33,150 nucleotides of DNA from a virus: positions 1 to 33,150 of the IMG/VR virus record IMGVR_UViG_3300025138_000179. The stretch is one strand, 5' to 3'. Below the pieces are notes generated by a model that was not told where the DNA came from, did not search any database, and worked only from the letters and a program-made list of their open reading frames with translations. The stretch's first letter is position 1; each line of letters begins with the position of its first letter. Positions 14,394-21,192 of the stretch are shown here, piece after piece. Both the position numbers and the translations under genes were made by a program.

Positions 14394-14438
14394 CACCCAA
14401 ATGCCTCCAAAATCAACCCTTTTTCGAGCTTTAGGACA
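14164..14438. repeat. Cluster of 14 TGTCCY motifs (iteron-like array)
   Basis: TGTCC or its complement begins at 14164, 14169, 14191, 14199, 14209, 14230, 14241, 14252, 14297, 14309, 14317, 14348, 14359 and 14434. In every case the sixth base is a pyrimidine (TGTCCT or TGTCCC). Several spacings are near one to four helical turns (11, 11, 21, 22, 31, 45). Two copies form an 11-bp tandem repeat at 14230-14251. T-rich stretches flank and interrupt the array (14275-14294). Confidence 0.7.
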
Positions 14439-16159
14439 CCCTGATCTATCATCCTTTTTATGTGTCTATTTGCTGTTCTTTGAGAGCATTCTAGCTCCAA
14501 TGCCACCGCTTCCTTGAGGTCAGATCTGCTCACCTCGCCAAAGTCATTCATCCTATCGAATTGCTCTTTGACCACCTGTTCTGCGTAATCTGGTGATTTC
14601 TTATCCATTGGTTTATCTGGTGTCATTTCAAGCACGAGTGAGCTTGTGTCCTGACCATCTGCATCCACCAAAGACATAGACAATTTCAGGAACGCCAGTG
14701 GTTCGCTTTTCTCTTCATCTTTCATCTTGGTGGGCGTGAGTAATATCTTAAAATCGCCCCATTGTTCGACGCGATATTCAGAGTCTAGAGAGCCATGCAA
14801 AGCGTATCCACCACGCCCTCTATCCTTATTCTGGTGTCCTATGTGGTGGACAATCATCACAGTGGCTTGATAGCGGTCCTTTAGCCTGTCACAGACTTGA
14901 ACATACGCCATCATATTTTGATTATTTTCCTCTCCATCCATTGTTCTACTGAGTGTGTCGAGCACAATAAGGTTGAGCTTACCTATTTGCTCTTGGAGTG
15001 CGTCTAGCTCATTACATAGGTGTAGTTCACTATCTGGATCGTTTAGGATCACGCTACGATTGCTTTTGGCGAATGGTACACCTGTGAGGTCTTGGTTGAA
15101 GTTCTTACACCAAGCCGCGACACGTTTAGCGAACCCTGCATGCCCTTCCCCTGCGATATAGGCAACGCTACCTTTTTGCACCTCTAGTTCGTGGTATGGT
15201 TTGCCTGTGGCGATACACAGAGCCATATCAAGGGCTACGAACGTTTTACCTGATCCCGCCGCACCAAAGATCATGGCGAGGGAGTTTTCTTCTATAACGT
15301 TTTTGATCATCCACTTGGTTGCGGTCATGCGTAGATCGCTCACCATCGTGAAGAGTGTGTCGGGTTTTTTGACTGAGGTTAGGCTTTTGTGGACTGCCTT
15401 TAGTCCTAGCTGTTGGTGTAGATCGTTAAAGTCTTGTCCTTGTAGTGGTGGCACGACATAGGGCAGCTTTGTTTTCTTTGCTGCTTCTATCCCTTTTTCA
15501 TCGTTATCAGCCGCTACGACGAGTTCAAACTGAGGAAACGCCGTTTGTAGCTTGGTGCAGACTAAAGGTAAGTTCCCTGCGTCCAATGCGAATATACAGG
15601 CACATCCAGGTTGGGACATGGCTATACTTGCTGAAGTTGCCCATCCTTCGGCTACATAAGTGCGTCCTTTGGTGAGCTTACCACACACACCGAAAACACC
15701 TTCTGCCTTATTTAAGCCAGTGCTAAATAGTTTCTTTCCATCTGGTGAGATTGTTTGTTCACCCACACGTTGTCTGTGTATGTTGAACAGTGGAATGACT
15801 ACGTTGTGACCTTCAAGCTTTGCACCTAACAGATCAACGCCTTTTTTCTCATTATATGGCCTAGTATCTTCCACGTTAAATTCTTCTTTAGGTTGGAATG
15901 TTAAAACGTTGTCCTTGATAGGATCGAGTGAGCACAACAGACCACGTTTGGCGAGTTCGCTTTGGATTGCTTTAAAGTCACCACATTGTCTGCAATGGGT
16001 CTTGATTAATCCGTTGTGGTTGGTAATCCAGAATCTGTCTGTCCCACCACAGTTTACACAACAGCCATGCCACTCGCCTTTTGCGGTTTGCTTGAGGTCT
16101 AAACCATCTATGATCCGTTGGGCGTACTCACTCCAATAAGGTTGTTCGAAGTCAGCCAT
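14393..16159 (-). CDS. Primase-helicase (zinc finger, TOPRIM, RepA-like ATPase)
   Basis: This is a 588-residue replication protein with domains in order. A zinc ribbon has C34-x2-C37 and C56-x2-C59. A TOPRIM primase core has E171 in YVAEGWATSASI and D218-N-D220 in VVAADNDEKG. A RecA/RepA-type helicase has Walker A GAAGSGKT (299-306), a GEGH motif at 337-340, Walker B LIVLDTLSR (D401) and HH at 438-439. The C-terminal 60 residues look like a winged helix (FGEVSRSDLKEAVALELECS, then QRTANRHIKRM). It should unwind DNA and prime synthesis for the host polymerase, as no phage polymerase is visible. It lies after the SSB-like gene with a four-base gap. Confidence 0.9.
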   Translation of the reverse strand: MADFEQPYWSEYAQRIIDGLDLKQTAKGEWHGCCVNCGGTDRFWITNHNGLIKTHCRQCGDFKAIQSELAKRGLLCSLDPIKDNVLTFQPKEEFNVEDTRPYNEKKGVDLLGAKLEGHNVVIPLFNIHRQRVGEQTISPDGKKLFSTGLNKAEGVFGVCGKLTKGRTYVAEGWATSASIAMSQPGCACIFALDAGNLPLVCTKLQTAFPQFELVVAADNDEKGIEAAKKTKLPYVVPPLQGQDFNDLHQQLGLKAVHKSLTSVKKPDTLFTMVSDLRMTATKWMIKNVIEENSLAMIFGAAGSGKTFVALDMALCIATGKPYHELEVQKGSVAYIAGEGHAGFAKRVAAWCKNFNQDLTGVPFAKSNRSVILNDPDSELHLCNELDALQEQIGKLNLIVLDTLSRTMDGEENNQNMMAYVQVCDRLKDRYQATVMIVHHIGHQNKDRGRGGYALHGSLDSEYRVEQWGDFKILLTPTKMKDEEKSEPLAFLKLSMSLVDADGQDTSSLVLEMTPDKPMDKKSPDYAEQVVKEQFDRMNDFGEVSRSDLKEAVALELECSQRTANRHIKRMIDQGVLKLEKGLILEAFG

Positions 16160-16162
16160 ATT

Positions 16163-16858
16163 TTAAAATGGAATTTCATCGTCCATATCAGGATTTACCG
16201 CATCAGACTTTGCCGCCTGTTCCTGACCTTCTATTTCTAGGTCAAACGATGGTGGAGTAGGTGCGGGTTGCTTATCGGGTTGCTTGTCTTCTGGAATACC
16301 AAATGGGTCTACTTCATCACCACCATTATCCACCGCATCAAAATCGTCTGATTGATCTGCATACTTAGCCTCTATAACTTGCACGGCGCTGAGTAGTAGC
16401 TTTATACCCCATTGTTCAGCATTTGGGTTAAAGGTGGGCAACATTGCAAACTTAATGTTTCCTGTTGAGCCACTCCATATAGATAGGTCAGCAAGTGGTT
16501 GCTTTGCTCCATCTATGACTTTTATAGGCTGTGATGGAGTTCCCTTAGTTGTTACGCAACGCTTTCTTGCCGTAAATTGCACAGTACCATCGTCTTGTTT
16601 TTTCATACCATGAATTGTGCCAAACTTACCTAATTTACTGTTGATTTTCTTACACTCGTTAAAGTGTGCAATAGCTTGCTTCCACAAGTCTTGGCCCTCT
16701 TCATGCGATACTATGAAGGATATTGACCATTCAGCGTTTGGTGCGCTTTCGCTAACCTTTTCTGATTTTTCGATTTCTTTTTTATAAACATAGCCGCTAT
16801 CCAATCTAGGCCATTGAAAGATTACATTGCGTATTAATACATCCTTAAACTCTGACAT
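16163..16858 (-). CDS. Single-stranded DNA-binding protein (DUF2815-like)
   Basis: This is a 231-residue protein. The N-terminal two thirds have the look of phage gp2.5/DUF2815-type OB folds: VLIRNVIFQWPRLDSGYVYK, WSISFIVSHEEGQDLWKQAI and GNIKFAMLPTFNPNAEQWGI. The C-terminal 60 residues are Pro/Asp/Glu-rich and end in MDDEIPF, matching the acidic DDDIPF-type tip through which bacterial SSBs recruit partners. It should coat ssDNA during replication and recombination. GGAG precedes the ATG. It sits between the exonuclease and primase-helicase genes, a common phage recombination-replication arrangement. Confidence 0.85.
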   Translation of the reverse strand: MSEFKDVLIRNVIFQWPRLDSGYVYKKEIEKSEKVSESAPNAEWSISFIVSHEEGQDLWKQAIAHFNECKKINSKLGKFGTIHGMKKQDDGTVQFTARKRCVTTKGTPSQPIKVIDGAKQPLADLSIWSGSTGNIKFAMLPTFNPNAEQWGIKLLLSAVQVIEAKYADQSDDFDAVDNGGDEVDPFGIPEDKQPDKQPAPTPPSFDLEIEGQEQAAKSDAVNPDMDDEIPF

Positions 16859-16870
16859 TATTTTTCTCCA

Positions 16871-17689
16871 TTATATTTGATTAACCATCCATTCTTGGGG
16901 ATGGAGCATTGTAAAAGAGGGCCAACCAGTGCTGTAATCGCCTGTTGTTTTGGCCTCCTTTATTTGTTCCAAAACATCGTCAAGGCGTTCTGAGTAAATA
17001 CGCATTAGCTCTTGTGACATGAGGAATAAATTCACGCTATGTGGGGCTTTCTTTTCCACCACAGCGAAAGCAAAATAGATACATTGAATACCCTCTTGCT
17101 CACATACCCTTTTGTAAAATGCAGCTTGATAGCCGTATGCTAGGTCTACGAACTGTCTAAAAAAGTTCTTTTCTGTTGGAATTTTGCCAAAGGTTTTGAC
17201 ATCCATAATGATGCCCTTGTCCGTTGTGTATAGATCTGGACGTGCCTTTAATAATAAACCTGACTTTTTATCTATGGTGTAAACACTGGCTTCTTTTACC
17301 GCTGTTTCGTTTCGGGCGATTTTGCGTATGTCTTTATGTTTCCACAAAGCTTTTGTCATTTGCAGTGCTTTGGCGTATTCACCTTCCGGTAATAATATCA
17401 CGCCATTGTCTTTGGCTTGCTGATAGTCTTCAGCCCACGCTTTCCCTGCCCTTGATTTATGCTTGCCTATAACCGCTTGTTTTCGGTTTTTGCCTTCAAA
17501 CATTGCGTGTACACCAGAGCCAATATCTACAACGCTTGGGCTAAGATCTTCACTAGGTTGGCTTGCATGGTAAGGCGTTGTGGTCAGAAACTTTTTTACA
17601 AAGCTTGAGGATAACCCATCGCTATCATGGTATTGTTTGTTAGTGAGGTCGTGGAATATACCTGTCTTCATATCTACTTTAAGTGGCAT
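16871..17689 (-). CDS. RecE-like PDDEXK exonuclease (DUF3799 type)
   Basis: This is a 272-residue nuclease. GSGVHAMF (H61), E133 in AVKEASVYTI, KARPDLY (D152), IIMDVKTF (D163, K165) and YGYQAAFYKR (Q188) form the H/E/D/D-x-K/Q set of the lambda-exonuclease/RecE branch of the PDDEXK superfamily. Such enzymes degrade the 5' strand of duplex ends to leave 3' tails for annealing. No separate RecT/Beta annealase is visible; the SSB-like neighbour may fill that place or the host RecA may be used. The start overlaps the stop of the upstream gene as TAATG. Confidence 0.85.
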   Translation of the reverse strand: MPLKVDMKTGIFHDLTNKQYHDSDGLSSSFVKKFLTTTPYHASQPSEDLSPSVVDIGSGVHAMFEGKNRKQAVIGKHKSRAGKAWAEDYQQAKDNGVILLPEGEYAKALQMTKALWKHKDIRKIARNETAVKEASVYTIDKKSGLLLKARPDLYTTDKGIIMDVKTFGKIPTEKNFFRQFVDLAYGYQAAFYKRVCEQEGIQCIYFAFAVVEKKAPHSVNLFLMSQELMRIYSERLDDVLEQIKEAKTTGDYSTGWPSFTMLHPQEWMVNQI

Positions 17690-18294
17690 TATTCATCCTC
17701 ATCTTCAGGATAAATTTTGCCGTGACCGTCACAGATTTCACAGACTACTTCAGTATTACGTCCATTACCATTTGGGAAAACGTCGAGATATTCAGTTGAT
17801 GGGTGGCGTGTGACTACACCTAATCCGTTGCACTCGTGACAGTGCAGTGTATTCACAGTCGCTTTTCTAACTGGCTTTATTTTAATTGGTGTGATTGCCA
17901 TTAGTTCCCGCGCAAGTGAACAAAACGCATCCACTGTCATACTTACGAGATCCAGGTTTTCGTCCCAATCACCGCCAACAGCCTTGGCAAACGCATTTAT
18001 TCTAATCACTGCTATGCTTGGTTGGCGGTCAAAACGATATATTACACAGGGGAATTTACCCACTCTATCTGCTGCACGTTGGGCTTGTTCCATCCACGCT
18101 TGCTTAAAGCTACCAGATACACGCCGCTTACATTCTATAACAAATGGGAAGTTTTCAGCTTCACAGATTAGGTCGCCATGATCAGCTTCACGATATTGAT
18201 TTAGCTCACGTTTAAAAACCAAACCAAGATTTTCAAACAATGTGTTTTTAATTTCTGATTCGTACCCAACCCCTTTGGCGCGACTATTCACCAT
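17689..18294 (-). CDS. Holliday-junction-resolvase-like nuclease with C-terminal zinc knuckle
   Basis: This is a 201-residue protein. The N-terminal half has the resolvase/PDDEXK set GVGYESEI (E12/E14), ADHGDLI (D41) and FVIECKRR (E54-C-K56). The C-terminal part has CHECNGLG (C152, C155) and CEICDGHG (C185, C188), a paired CxxC-GxG zinc site like that in DnaJ. The pairing suggests a structure-specific nuclease with a zinc module for DNA or protein contact. It probably resolves branched replication and recombination intermediates before packaging. The start lies inside the last eleven bases of the Cro-like gene, and the stop overlaps the exonuclease start. Confidence 0.75.
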   Translation of the reverse strand: MVNSRAKGVGYESEIKNTLFENLGLVFKRELNQYREADHGDLICEAENFPFVIECKRRVSGSFKQAWMEQAQRAADRVGKFPCVIYRFDRQPSIAVIRINAFAKAVGGDWDENLDLVSMTVDAFCSLARELMAITPIKIKPVRKATVNTLHCHECNGLGVVTRHPSTEYLDVFPNGNGRNTEVVCEICDGHGKIYPEDEDE

Positions 18295-18544
18295 CGAAAA
18301 TTACCTCGCCTCTTTGGGCAGCTTGAAAAGATCTAATTGCGTCCTGAATGTCATCTTTGATCGTGAGCCATGCTTCTACTGGCACGTCATTGTTTGTGAT
18401 TTTTTGGATTTTTAAGGCAGTCACAACACTTGGTACAACGTCACCACTGATGTACCTAGATAGAGTAGGTTGGGATACGCCGATTCTCTCAGCGAGGGAT
18501 GCCTGTGATACCTCTTTCGTGATCATGTATTCAAATAACTGCAA
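18284..18544 (-). CDS. Cro-like HTH regulator
   Basis: This is an 86-residue protein with an XRE-type helix-turn-helix (VSQASLAERIGVSQPTLSRY, followed by ISGDVVP) near the N-terminus and a short C-terminal helix. It is divergent from the repressor operon, with 240 bp of AT-rich regulatory DNA between them, and is the first gene of the replication operon. This is the Cro position in lambda-like switches. It probably lowers repressor expression and its own early transcription during lytic growth. The ATG at 18544 is used; no strong ribosome-binding site is visible before it. Confidence 0.82.
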   Translation of the reverse strand: MQLFEYMITKEVSQASLAERIGVSQPTLSRYISGDVVPSVVTALKIQKITNNDVPVEAWLTIKDDIQDAIRSFQAAQRGEVIFDGE

Positions 18545-18575
18545 GATTTTAGCCTAAATTTTGTCGATTTGTTTA

Positions 18576-18606
18576 ATTCATATTCAAATAAAATGCACTA
18601 TGTCAA
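18576..18606 (-). promoter_or_regulatory. Replication-operon (cro) promoter with imperfect operator
   Basis: On the minus strand TTGACA (18606-18601), 18 bases and TATGAA (18582-18577) form a good promoter about 30 bases before the cro ATG. ATTCA-TATT-CAAAT (18576-18589) overlaps its -10 box and differs from the ATTCA-N4-TGAAT palindrome at two positions. Confidence 0.65.
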
Positions 18607-18731
18607 CTACAATATAGGTAGAATAGTCATATTTATTAATCAATATGATGCTAAGTAATTGCTTTCTATCAATATTATATAGTCATGCAATGTTATATTA
18701 TAATCATTTTGATAATTGAGTATTTTTATTA

Positions 18732-18761
18732 TTGACACATTAATTCATATGTGAATAAAAT
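18732..18761 (+). promoter_or_regulatory. Repressor-operon promoter with perfect operator in the spacer
   Basis: TTGACA (18732-18737), 18 bases and TAAAAT (18756-18761) form a strong promoter 25 bases before the leader gene. The palindrome ATTCA-TATG-TGAAT (18743-18756) fills most of the spacer, so repressor binding should switch this promoter off, giving autoregulation. Confidence 0.75.
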
Positions 18762-18785
18762 ACTTTAGTGATAAAGGAATGGAAA

Positions 18786-19097
18786 ATGAATATAGCTTAT
18801 TTTACTGATATACAGAAAAATAAAAACAACGGCTATATATATGTTTGGTCCTACTTAGTTACCTCAACATCACTGGTTATACCTAAGTTAACGCATGTGG
18901 CAAAGAGGGAAGTTCCTCAGTCAGATTGGGTTAACGGAAATCATTGGGGTATGCCTAACGTCCAAACAGCCCCGCCGTTGTTAAAATTTTCTGCGAGAGT
19001 TCGTGATGCACTTTTAGCACTAAACATAGGTGCAGACCTGTATTGCGGTTTTAATAAAAACGGACCTAGGTGGGCTAGAACTTACCCACCGCCATAG
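18786..19097 (+). CDS. Leader gene of the repressor operon, unknown function
   Basis: This is a 103-residue protein starting MNIAYFTDIQKNKNNGYIYV, with REVPQSDWVNGNHWGMPNVQ in the middle, FSARVRDALLALNIGADLYC and an end GPRWARTYPPP. It has several Trp and Tyr residues and no membrane span. The ATG at 18786 is preferred to an upstream GTG because AAAGGA lies seven bases before it. The gene is transcribed from the operator-controlled promoter and ends 23 bases before the repressor start, so the two are coexpressed. No family recognised. A repressor modulator or superinfection-exclusion protein is possible, from position only. Confidence 0.65.
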   Translation: MNIAYFTDIQKNKNNGYIYVWSYLVTSTSLVIPKLTHVAKREVPQSDWVNGNHWGMPNVQTAPPLLKFSARVRDALLALNIGADLYCGFNKNGPRWARTYPPP

Positions 19098-19120
19098 AAT
19101 AATAAAGAGTGGGGGACATT

Positions 19121-19771
19121 GTGTTCACAAGAATTTACGATGTTAGAACAAAGTTAAAAGTTAAACAGGACGAATTAGCAAAATTGTCCGGTGTGAGTCA
19201 GAGCCAAATTAGCAAATATGAGAAAGGTGAAGTAACCAATCCAAGTTTTGATAAACTCGTTAGATTAGCAGAAGCACTTGGGGTTACAGTGGACGATCTT
19301 AAAACAAAGACCGATGATCAAGATTTTTCACCAATTAGACAGACCACATCAGCCGTATTTGTCCCTTTTTACCAAGGGAAGACAAAAGTGAGAGAATTAG
19401 ATAATGCCTTTGCAGCCCGATTGGGTTTTAATAGGTTAGCTCACCAACAAATTAGAAAACCAAGCTTTCTAGAGTATTCTGATACTGCTTACGCTATGAC
19501 TGTGTATGGTGATCATATGCAGCCGCGCTACAAAGAAGGTGATATAATCTATGCAGACCCGCAACTGATTGTCCAAGAAGAGGATAATGTTGTTGTATCG
19601 TTTAAGGTAGATGGTGCTTTTGTTGGTGTGGTGAGAGAAGTTTTAAGTATAAACGAAAATACTGTTTCATTTAAAGATCTTAAAAGTGGTCAGTCTAAAA
19701 CGTTTAAACTTACCGATCTATACGCGGTACATGTGGTTGTTGGATCACAAAATTATCGCGCAAATCAATAA
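19121..19771 (+). CDS. CI-like repressor with degenerate S24 peptidase domain
   Basis: This is a 216-residue protein (GTG start at 19121, GGGGGA four bases upstream; a GTG at 19109 is an alternative). Residues 10-60 are an XRE HTH (KQDELAKLSGVSQSQISKYE). Residues about 120-205 have the S24/LexA-like fold (TAYAMTVYGDHMQPRYKEGD, IIYADP, VVVSFKVDGAFVGVVREV). The expected catalytic Ser of G-D-S-M is His132, and the expected Lys of the VKRL-type segment appears to be Arg172. No Ala-Gly or Cys-Gly cleavage site is evident in the linker. The protein should bind ATTCA-N4-TGAAT sites as a dimer, but RecA-stimulated self-cleavage is doubtful. Confidence 0.85.
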   Translation: MFTRIYDVRTKLKVKQDELAKLSGVSQSQISKYEKGEVTNPSFDKLVRLAEALGVTVDDLKTKTDDQDFSPIRQTTSAVFVPFYQGKTKVRELDNAFAARLGFNRLAHQQIRKPSFLEYSDTAYAMTVYGDHMQPRYKEGDIIYADPQLIVQEEDNVVVSFKVDGAFVGVVREVLSINENTVSFKDLKSGQSKTFKLTDLYAVHVVVGSQNYRANQ

Positions 19772-19783
19772 AATAAAATTGTT

Positions 19784-19840
19784 AAACTAACCTTGGAATG
19801 TTATTATTTTCTGAGGTTAGTTAACATCAAACTAACCTCA
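19784..19840. terminator. Convergent-gene hairpin with alternative partner
   Basis: TGAGGTTAGTT (19812-19822) and AACTAACCTCA (19830-19840) form an 11-pair perfect stem with a seven-base loop between the convergent repressor and integrase genes. An upstream copy of AAACTAACCT (19784-19793) could pair with the same AGGTTAGTT instead. There is no clear T-run on either side, so terminator function is not certain. Confidence 0.5.
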
Positions 19841-19847
19841 CGAAAAC

Positions 19848-20975
19848 CTAATGTAATGTTATGATGTATTCCTCACCGTAAACATCTTCAGGACGTATCT
19901 GGCGGTAGTGCTTATCAGTCACATTACTGCCAACCTTATGCCCAACAAGCACCTGAACATGGTCCTTGCTTTTGTTCTCATTAAGAAGCTTGTTTATGTA
20001 AAACCTACGCAATCCATGAAAACCAAACTTTTCCACATTTGCCCTGACACATGCCTTATGTAAAACCGATTTCAACACATCGCTTGCTGCGAATAGATTA
20101 CCTTTGGCATTGGTAAACAGCCACTGACTATCGCTTACTGATTTAAGCTGAAGCAAATCATCTTTTAAGTCTTTGCTTATCCTAACTATGCGATTGCTTC
20201 CGGCGGTTTTCGTATCGCCTAGCTCACGTCGATCATTACTGAGTCTAATGTGGATCTTATCACCGTCGATAGCATCCCACCGTAGAGCAAGTATCTCACT
20301 GATCCTCATTCCGTTTGCAGCGGCAAGCTTGATCATAACTTTCTTCCAATGAACACCTGTCACATTCAGTATTGCAACAACTTCCTCTTCAGTTGGTGTG
20401 TATCTTGGATCAGCTTCTTTACATTGCAGCGCATCCACTTCTAGACATGGATTATGTTCGACTAAGCTTTTTTGTTTAAAAAATTTAAAAATACGCCGCA
20501 TTGTTCCAACAATTGTATTCGCGTATTGCGGTGACATATGTTTTTGCAACTCTTCCTGGAAGTTCATAACATTTGGTGTGGTTATGTCATGCACATCCAT
20601 ATTGCCGAAATGCGGTAGGATATGTTTGTTAATATGCACCAAGATAGTTGTGCGCCTGTTAGGTCTTAGCCTACGCCCATATTTTGAGTCACTCTTAAAG
20701 TTCTCAACTCTTTCGTCTATCTCAGCTTTGTAGAGCGTAATTAGATCCACCAGAAGTGAAGATTGCTCTTTATCTAACGTGCCAGAGTATTTTAGTTTTA
20801 TGTCTTGTTTTTGCGCCCAAGCTATCGGTTCTCTGCCCTTTGGTACTTGTCGCATTTTCTCAGTGTTGGTTTTCTTATCCATATATCGGATCACATAGGT
20901 TTGCTCACCCCTGCGTTCTCGTAAATGTAATTTAAGGTATTTACCTTCCCATAGTGCCATTTTTTTTCCATTCAT
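19848..20975 (-). CDS. int: Tyrosine-type site-specific integrase
   Basis: This is a 375-residue phage integrase. An N-terminal arm-binding-like region (about 1-65) is followed by a core-binding helical domain (about 70-175) and the catalytic domain. R224 in NGMRISEILALRW, K256 in GDTKTAGSNR, H320-x2-R323 in FHGLRRF, H346 in LVGHKVGS and Y357 in DKHYRQI form the full catalytic set, so the enzyme looks active. It should recombine attP (the tRNA-Gly fragment 170 bases upstream of the gene) with the host tRNA gene. The ATG at 20975 and one at 20960 are both possible. Its promoter carries the repressor palindrome, so integration is probably under repressor control. Confidence 0.93.
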   Translation of the reverse strand: MNGKKMALWEGKYLKLHLRERRGEQTYVIRYMDKKTNTEKMRQVPKGREPIAWAQKQDIKLKYSGTLDKEQSSLLVDLITLYKAEIDERVENFKSDSKYGRRLRPNRRTTILVHINKHILPHFGNMDVHDITTPNVMNFQEELQKHMSPQYANTIVGTMRRIFKFFKQKSLVEHNPCLEVDALQCKEADPRYTPTEEEVVAILNVTGVHWKKVMIKLAAANGMRISEILALRWDAIDGDKIHIRLSNDRRELGDTKTAGSNRIVRISKDLKDDLLQLKSVSDSQWLFTNAKGNLFAASDVLKSVLHKACVRANVEKFGFHGLRRFYINKLLNENKSKDHVQVLVGHKVGSNVTDKHYRQIRPEDVYGEEYIITLH

Positions 20976-21016
20976 TATCTTATCAGGTAAAGACTATCTT
21001 ACCCATTTATCTTGTC

Positions 21017-21046
21017 ATTCTATTCATGTATGAATGGCATTGTCCA
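21017..21046 (-). promoter_or_regulatory. Integrase promoter with perfect operator in the spacer
   Basis: On the minus strand TGGACA (21046-21041), 18 bases and TAGAAT (21022-21017) form a promoter about 40 bases before the integrase ATG. The palindrome ATTCA-TGTA-TGAAT (21022-21035) lies in the spacer and touches the -10 box, as in the repressor-operon promoter. Confidence 0.72.
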
Positions 21047-21047
21047 T

Positions 21048-21081
21048 AAAAAAAGAGGCGCACCCCACATGAGATACGCCT
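21048..21081 (-). terminator. Terminator insulating the integrase from the late operon
   Basis: On the minus strand AGGCG (21081-21077) pairs with CGCCT (21060-21056), and the stem can extend inward with G-T pairs to an ATGT loop. It is followed by C and seven T (complement of 21054-21048). It lies between the lysis genes and the integrase promoter, so it should stop late transcripts from entering int. Confidence 0.75.
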
Positions 21082-21110
21082 AACTTATTGATAACAATGT
21101 AAATTAAATT

Positions 21111-21130
21111 ATATTCACGCAATATTCACG
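21111..21130 (+). repeat. Direct repeats beside attP, possible integrase arm sites
   Basis: ATATTCACG occurs at 21111-21119 and 21122-21130, one helical turn apart, on the integrase side of attP. Inverted related cores (TTGAATATT near 21234 and TCTGAATACT near 21256) lie on the other side. This two-sided layout fits arm-type integrase sites. Confidence 0.4.
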
Positions 21131-21147
21131 TTATAGGTAATATTCTT

Positions 21148-21192
21148 TTGCCAAGGTAAATGTCGAGAGTTCGAATCTCTTCGCCCGCTCCA
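21148..21192 (+). other. attP core: 3' half of tRNA-Gly(GCC)
   Basis: The segment carries an anticodon loop TTGCCAA (21148-21154, anticodon GCC), a T-arm GAGAG-TTCGAAT-CTCTT (21165-21181), the acceptor 3' strand CGCCCGC (21182-21188), discriminator T and CCA (21190-21192). The 5' half (a GCGGGCG acceptor strand, D-arm and the 5' side of the anticodon stem) is absent, so it is not a working tRNA gene. Phages that integrate in tRNA genes carry exactly such a 3' part in attP, restoring the host gene after integration. It lies next to the integrase. The rest of 20976-21313 holds only the promoter, terminator and repeats listed separately. Confidence 0.87.

Noticed and set aside
13933-14517. A 194-codon plus-strand open frame
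   Set aside because: It overlaps three well-supported minus-strand genes, lacks a ribosome-binding site and translates to low-complexity Ser/Leu/Pro-rich sequence.
21120-21192. A complete tRNA-Gly gene
   Set aside because: Only the anticodon loop to CCA is present. The bases before it do not pair with the anticodon stem or acceptor strand, so it is an attachment-site fragment.
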